NCBI GenBank assembly: GCA_002842095.1
Contig: PHCB01000003.1
Location: 62,001-126,000, forward strand
Direction of reading: 5' to 3'
Origin: a candidate division BRC1 bacterium HGW-BRC1-1
GTDB taxonomy: Bacteria > Sumerlaeota > Sumerlaeia > Sumerlaeales > Sumerlaeaceae
DNA: 64,000 nt
Made by a program: the position numbers and the translations under genes. The notes under the pieces were generated by a model. The model was not told the origin of the DNA, made no database searches, and saw only the letters and a list, made by a program, of their open reading frames with translations. Position 1 is the stretch's first letter. Every line of letters starts with the position of its first letter. Shown here one piece after another: positions 62,301 through 64,000 of the stretch.

Positions 62301-62768
62301 GATGACACCGTTGGCCCAGGAGAGCCGCCGCGTGGGGACAATCTCGGGGATGACGCCGTACTTGGCCGGACCAAAAATACCGGCCCGAATGCCCATGAGG
62401 CCCAGCACCATCAGCGAAACCCAGAACATGCCGGTGTAAAGCGCGGCGGCGGCGGCCACCATGATTAAAATTTCGAAGAACTTCACCACCACGCAAATGG
62501 TGCGCTTGCTGAACTTGTCGGCAAACTGGCCCCCGAAGGGAGAGGAGAGCATGAACGGGAGCGTGAAAATGATGAGAACGAAAGAGACATTCGCATCGGC
62601 GGCGGCGGTGGCCGCAGCACCGAAAATGGCCATCTGGACGAGAAGGTTCTCGTAGGCGTTGTCGTTGAAGGAGGCCTGAAACTGAGCAGCTACCAGCGCC
62701 CAGAATCCACGGGGAGTTTCGACGGTTTCGGAGTCGTGTGAAGCAGCGTGGTGTTCAGATTGGTTCAT
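59331..62768 (-). CDS. LplT-PlsC-Aas triple fusion (lysophospholipid transporter/acyltransferase/acyl-ACP synthetase)
   Basis: 1145 residues in three parts. (1) About 20-420: an MFS transporter with twelve helices, LplT-like, for inward flipping of lysophospholipids. (2) About 430-620: PlsC-like acyltransferase with the HX4D motif H454...D459 (NHMSFAD) and FPEGEITRTG. (3) About 640-1140: adenylate-forming acyl-ACP synthetase with SSGSTGDPKG near 795, YGTTECSP, and the D-R-LSRF-K segment. In E. coli the first is a separate gene (lplT) and the latter two form Aas; here all three are one chain. It re-acylates lysophospholipids taken up from the outer leaflet. No signal for a start other than the listed ATG. 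Confidence 0.93.
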   Translation of the reverse strand: MNQSEHHAASHDSETVETPRGFWALVAAQFQASFNDNAYENLLVQMAIFGAAATAAADANVSFVLIIFTLPFMLSSPFGGQFADKFSKRTICVVVKFFEILIMVAAAAALYTGMFWVSLMVLGLMGIRAGIFGPAKYGVIPEIVPTRRLSWANGVIELTVFAAIMGGTIAGIYLFKHFQNHLPAAIIPLLVLSVIGALLSLGITRVPASAPERRISVNVVGQIWHYLKYARADRVLWLAVIGNAFFWFAGAIIYQNVIIYAKHVLGITGEQATELAYLRLGVMVGIGGGSYLAGVMSRGKIEVGFIPLGALAMVGSSLYLAADGATLWSTVFALTILGLGGGFFLVPVQSLVQHRPDPANKGGVQGMAYFLTNASTLSAGFLFLGFTTLGLSSQNVFLVLGLMIAVVAAYLLWILPDAVLRLALWLLTSTVYRIRILGRANVPAHGGALFVSNHMSFADALFITASTDRHVRFIMHSDYYKHPLIRPIARITHAIPIDAEMGPRAMILALRTAAEAVRNGEVVCIFPEGEITRTGFMLPFRRGFERIMRGNTAPIIPIHLDRVWGSIFSFEKGRFIWKWPHRIPYPITVTYGKAMAPDSPARDIRRAVQELSAEAFDARRPDMRPLHRELISAARRHPTRFAMADPISGRASSFNVLVRTLVLGRLLRNRWKDDDMVGILLPPSIAGACVNFAAMLAGKTPVNLNYTLSPEGMAACISRCSIRTVVTSAAFLEKARLQAPPGVLLLEDLIPEASGSVRIFAAFAAAVYPARAIERALGSRRRVTIDDIATVIFSSGSTGDPKGVILSHYNVLSNVQGLAQPMNVEPNDRLMGVLPFFHSFGFTGTLWFPMLQGIGVIYYPNPLDSRTIGSMVAQHGATLLVATPTFLQAYIRRVEPGNFGSLRYVMVGAEKLPERIAVAFEDRFGIRPHEAYGTTECSPGIAINVIGYRARGFYQVGGKRAHIGHPLPGVGVRILDPDTFAPLPDGTAGMLLVRGPNVMLGYLGMEEKTREVMHDGWYITGDIASLDEDGFLTITDRLSRFSKIGGEMVPHIKIEDVLHDLAETTQRVFAVTGIPDDRKGERLVVLHTVDDERLAAVLERLPSAGLPNLWIPRRDAFHRVEAIPVLGTGKTDFRKVREVAMKLEQ

Positions 62769-62888
62769 GGGAACGAGAATGTGGAGAAATCCAAGGGGCT
62801 TGGCAATGGCGTAGTGAGGGAACGGAAAAACAAAAAATACCGGGTCGACTCGTGAAATCGCCCTTCAACCTTCTCCGGACAAGAATTC

Positions 62889-62918
62889 TTGACCTGAGCT
62901 GATTCCGAATTCTACTTA
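62889..62918 (+). promoter_or_regulatory. Candidate sigma-70 promoter (distal) of the phosphodiester glycosidase gene
   Basis: TTGACC at 62889-62894 and TACTTA at 62913-62918, with an 18-bp spacer. It sits between two GAATTC sites. Moderate match only. Confidence 0.3.
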
Positions 62919-63018
62919 ATCTCCGTCTGATCATTTCGCGCGAGACGCATCCTGGCAACAGGTACGTTTGCGGTTTCGGGAAAAAGCCGTCTGCGATTTT
63001 CTGCCAGACACATTTTAT

Positions 63019-63024
63019 TATAAT
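63019..63024 (+). promoter_or_regulatory. Perfect -10 box (TATAAT) upstream of the phosphodiester glycosidase gene
   Basis: TATAAT at 63019-63024, 46 bp before the ATG; the -35 region is weak. The predicted leader includes a hairpin CGCGGG-GCGA-CCCGCG (63038-63053) ending just before the purine-rich GGAAAGAAG. Confidence 0.5.
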
Positions 63025-63037
63025 ACGAGCCGCCTCT

Positions 63038-63053
63038 CGCGGGGCGACCCGCG
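63038..63053 (+). promoter_or_regulatory. GNRA-loop hairpin in the 5' leader
   Basis: CGCGGG-GCGA-CCCGCG is a perfect 6-bp stem with a GNRA tetraloop, 17 bases before the start codon and directly before the ribosome binding site. It may stabilise the message or affect translation. Confidence 0.5.
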
Positions 63054-63070
63054 GGAAAGAAGATCGTTCC

Positions 63071-64000
63071 ATGCTGCACCAACACTTTTATAAATCCCTC
63101 ACATCGGCAATTCGTGTGGGGGCTTTGCTCTCCCTCCTTGTCGCCCCGGCCCTGGCCGAAGACTTAAATACCGTCGATTGGTTTGAACGCGAGGTAGGCA
63201 ACGGCGTTGTCTGGCGGTATTATCGCTTCGACAGCTTGTTTGGTTCCAAGCAGAGCATCACTTACATCGAAGCCGATCTCGGAAACCCTGCCGTTTCGGT
63301 AGAGTTCCCCTATCTGGCTGCAAGCCGTCAGGCTACCAGCTCCATGATACCAGGGCAGTTCCCCAATGCCGTGGCCGGTTGCAACGGCACATACTTTGAT
63401 ACGGCCGCCGGTGGTGGCGGACACCGCTCCTATCTGCGTATTAACAATACGGAAATCCCCTGGGTCGAACCACGCTTCAGCGGCTGGGGCTGGGATTCCG
63501 GCATCGCCAAAACCGCCGCCGACGCAGTGAGCATCGTCACCAGGCCGGGAACCGCTGGAGGAACCGGATGGACACCGGATGTTACTCATCCCGACATTCT
63601 GTCCTGCGGTCCTCAGTTGATAAAGGCCTCTGTCATCGACAGTTCCTATCTCACTGGCATCGGCTCGCACTGCACCGGACGCCACCCGCGTACTGCGGCG
63701 GGCATCACTTCCACCAACAAACTGATCCTCGTGGTGGCCGATGGCCGCACCGATGATGCCGCCGGCATGACCTGCGTGGAAACTGGCCAGTTGCTTGAAA
63801 TGCTGGGCGTTACCGACGGGTTCAACCTCGACGGCGGCGGCTCCAGCACGATCTGGGCAAAGGGCGAGCCGTATAGTGGTGTGGTAAATTATCCCAGCGA
63901 CAACGGGGCATACGATCACCTCGGTCAGCGTTCCTGCAGCAACGCCATCGCCGTCGTCTCATCGGCGGCCACACCGGTGGCCCGCGACGCTCGCGTCAAC
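63071..64000 (+). CDS. Secreted phosphodiester glycosidase (NAGPA-like), 3' end outside window
   Basis: The frame is open from ATG 63071 to the window end (310 codons). Signal peptide about 1-29 (LLSLLVAPALA). The NAGPA domain (PF09992-like) is seen in HPRTAAGITSTNKLILVVADGR and in FNLDGGGSSTIW, its best signature. Such enzymes hydrolyse phosphodiester bonds between sugars and polyprenyl or glycerol phosphates; bacterial members often process cell-wall or exopolysaccharide glycans. The part seen contains six Cys. An ATG with the weak site GGAAAGAAG is used. Confidence 0.9.
   Translation, partial: MLHQHFYKSLTSAIRVGALLSLLVAPALAEDLNTVDWFEREVGNGVVWRYYRFDSLFGSKQSITYIEADLGNPAVSVEFPYLAASRQATSSMIPGQFPNAVAGCNGTYFDTAAGGGGHRSYLRINNTEIPWVEPRFSGWGWDSGIAKTAADAVSIVTRPGTAGGTGWTPDVTHPDILSCGPQLIKASVIDSSYLTGIGSHCTGRHPRTAAGITSTNKLILVVADGRTDDAAGMTCVETGQLLEMLGVTDGFNLDGGGSSTIWAKGEPYSGVVNYPSDNGAYDHLGQRSCSNAIAVVSSAATPVARDARVN

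Noticed and set aside
1-64000. Prophage, integrative element or defence island
   Set aside because: No integrase, transposase, phage structural, toxin-antitoxin or restriction gene was recognised; the genes are metabolic, envelope and information-processing.

Overview
The window looks like a piece of chromosome from a high-GC, diderm (Gram-negative-type) bacterium. Evidence for a double membrane is the GspA/GspB pair of type II secretion, lipobox proteins, an LplT-Aas phospholipid remodelling fusion and a periplasmic-type amidase. Core genes (lon, fabD, rho, prfB, ruvA, glnE, ndk, proA, rph, coaE, engB) are scattered singly among unrelated neighbours. Pseudopilins with a C-terminal TNGT-S-GD signature, a PF12831-like FAD oxidoreductase, a ThuA protein and many short-period intergenic repeats recall uncultured lineages such as Sumerlaeota (BRC1), Hydrogenedentota or the PVC group. 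That placement is a guess from gene style; no rRNA is present to test it. I see no prophage, integrase, transposase, CRISPR array, tRNA or rRNA.

Layout. 1-4.5 kb: tail of a GAF protein, secreted FKBP isomerase, gspA-gspB, ruvA. 4.5-6.6 kb (minus): CDF metal exporter and a HIT/GalT-like protein. 6.8-12.8 kb (plus): lon, fabD, a CapK/PaaK-type ligase, engB. 12.9-19.8 kb (plus): class V aminotransferase, methyltransferase, polytopic glycosyltransferase-like protein, TPR protein, coaE, rho, ending in a bidirectional terminator against the convergent ClC channel. 22-27.3 kb (plus): two GT4 glycosyltransferases, an Nfu-type Fe-S protein, an orphan OppD-type ATPase, a cell-wall amidase. 27.4-34.3 kb: FAD oxidoreductase (minus), then a dehydrogenase and a tightly coupled four-gene metal ABC transporter whose two permeases each end in a winged-helix-like extension. 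34.3-42 kb: two pseudopilins, an Asp-box (sialidase-like) secreted protein, a serine beta-lactamase-fold protein lacking the usual catalytic motifs, DAHP synthase, nagB. 42-52 kb: rph, a zinc-ribbon membrane protein, ndk, proA, a TPR protein, a glycosyltransferase overlapping glnE, an orphan sdhC, a methyltransferase. 52-64 kb: a 911-residue repeat lipoprotein, prfB with a programmed +1 frameshift, a DUF445 protein, a response regulator, a secreted unknown, a ThuA protein, the LplT-Aas fusion, and the start of a secreted phosphodiester glycosidase.

The most distinctive non-coding content is a set of short-period tandem repeats: an 8-bp GCAAAGAN family at seven loci, sometimes as inverted pairs around AT-rich cores or bracketing a gene; a 9-bp ATGGACNNN family at three loci; a 10-bp CGCAGATTAN array; an 11-bp array; and REP-like hairpins with GGA loops. 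Several open frames run into these repeats and gain false N-termini, so I moved the starts of those genes inward. The nearest thing to a new system is the metal transporter with DNA-binding-like tails on both permeases; the repeat families are the strongest unexplained signal.
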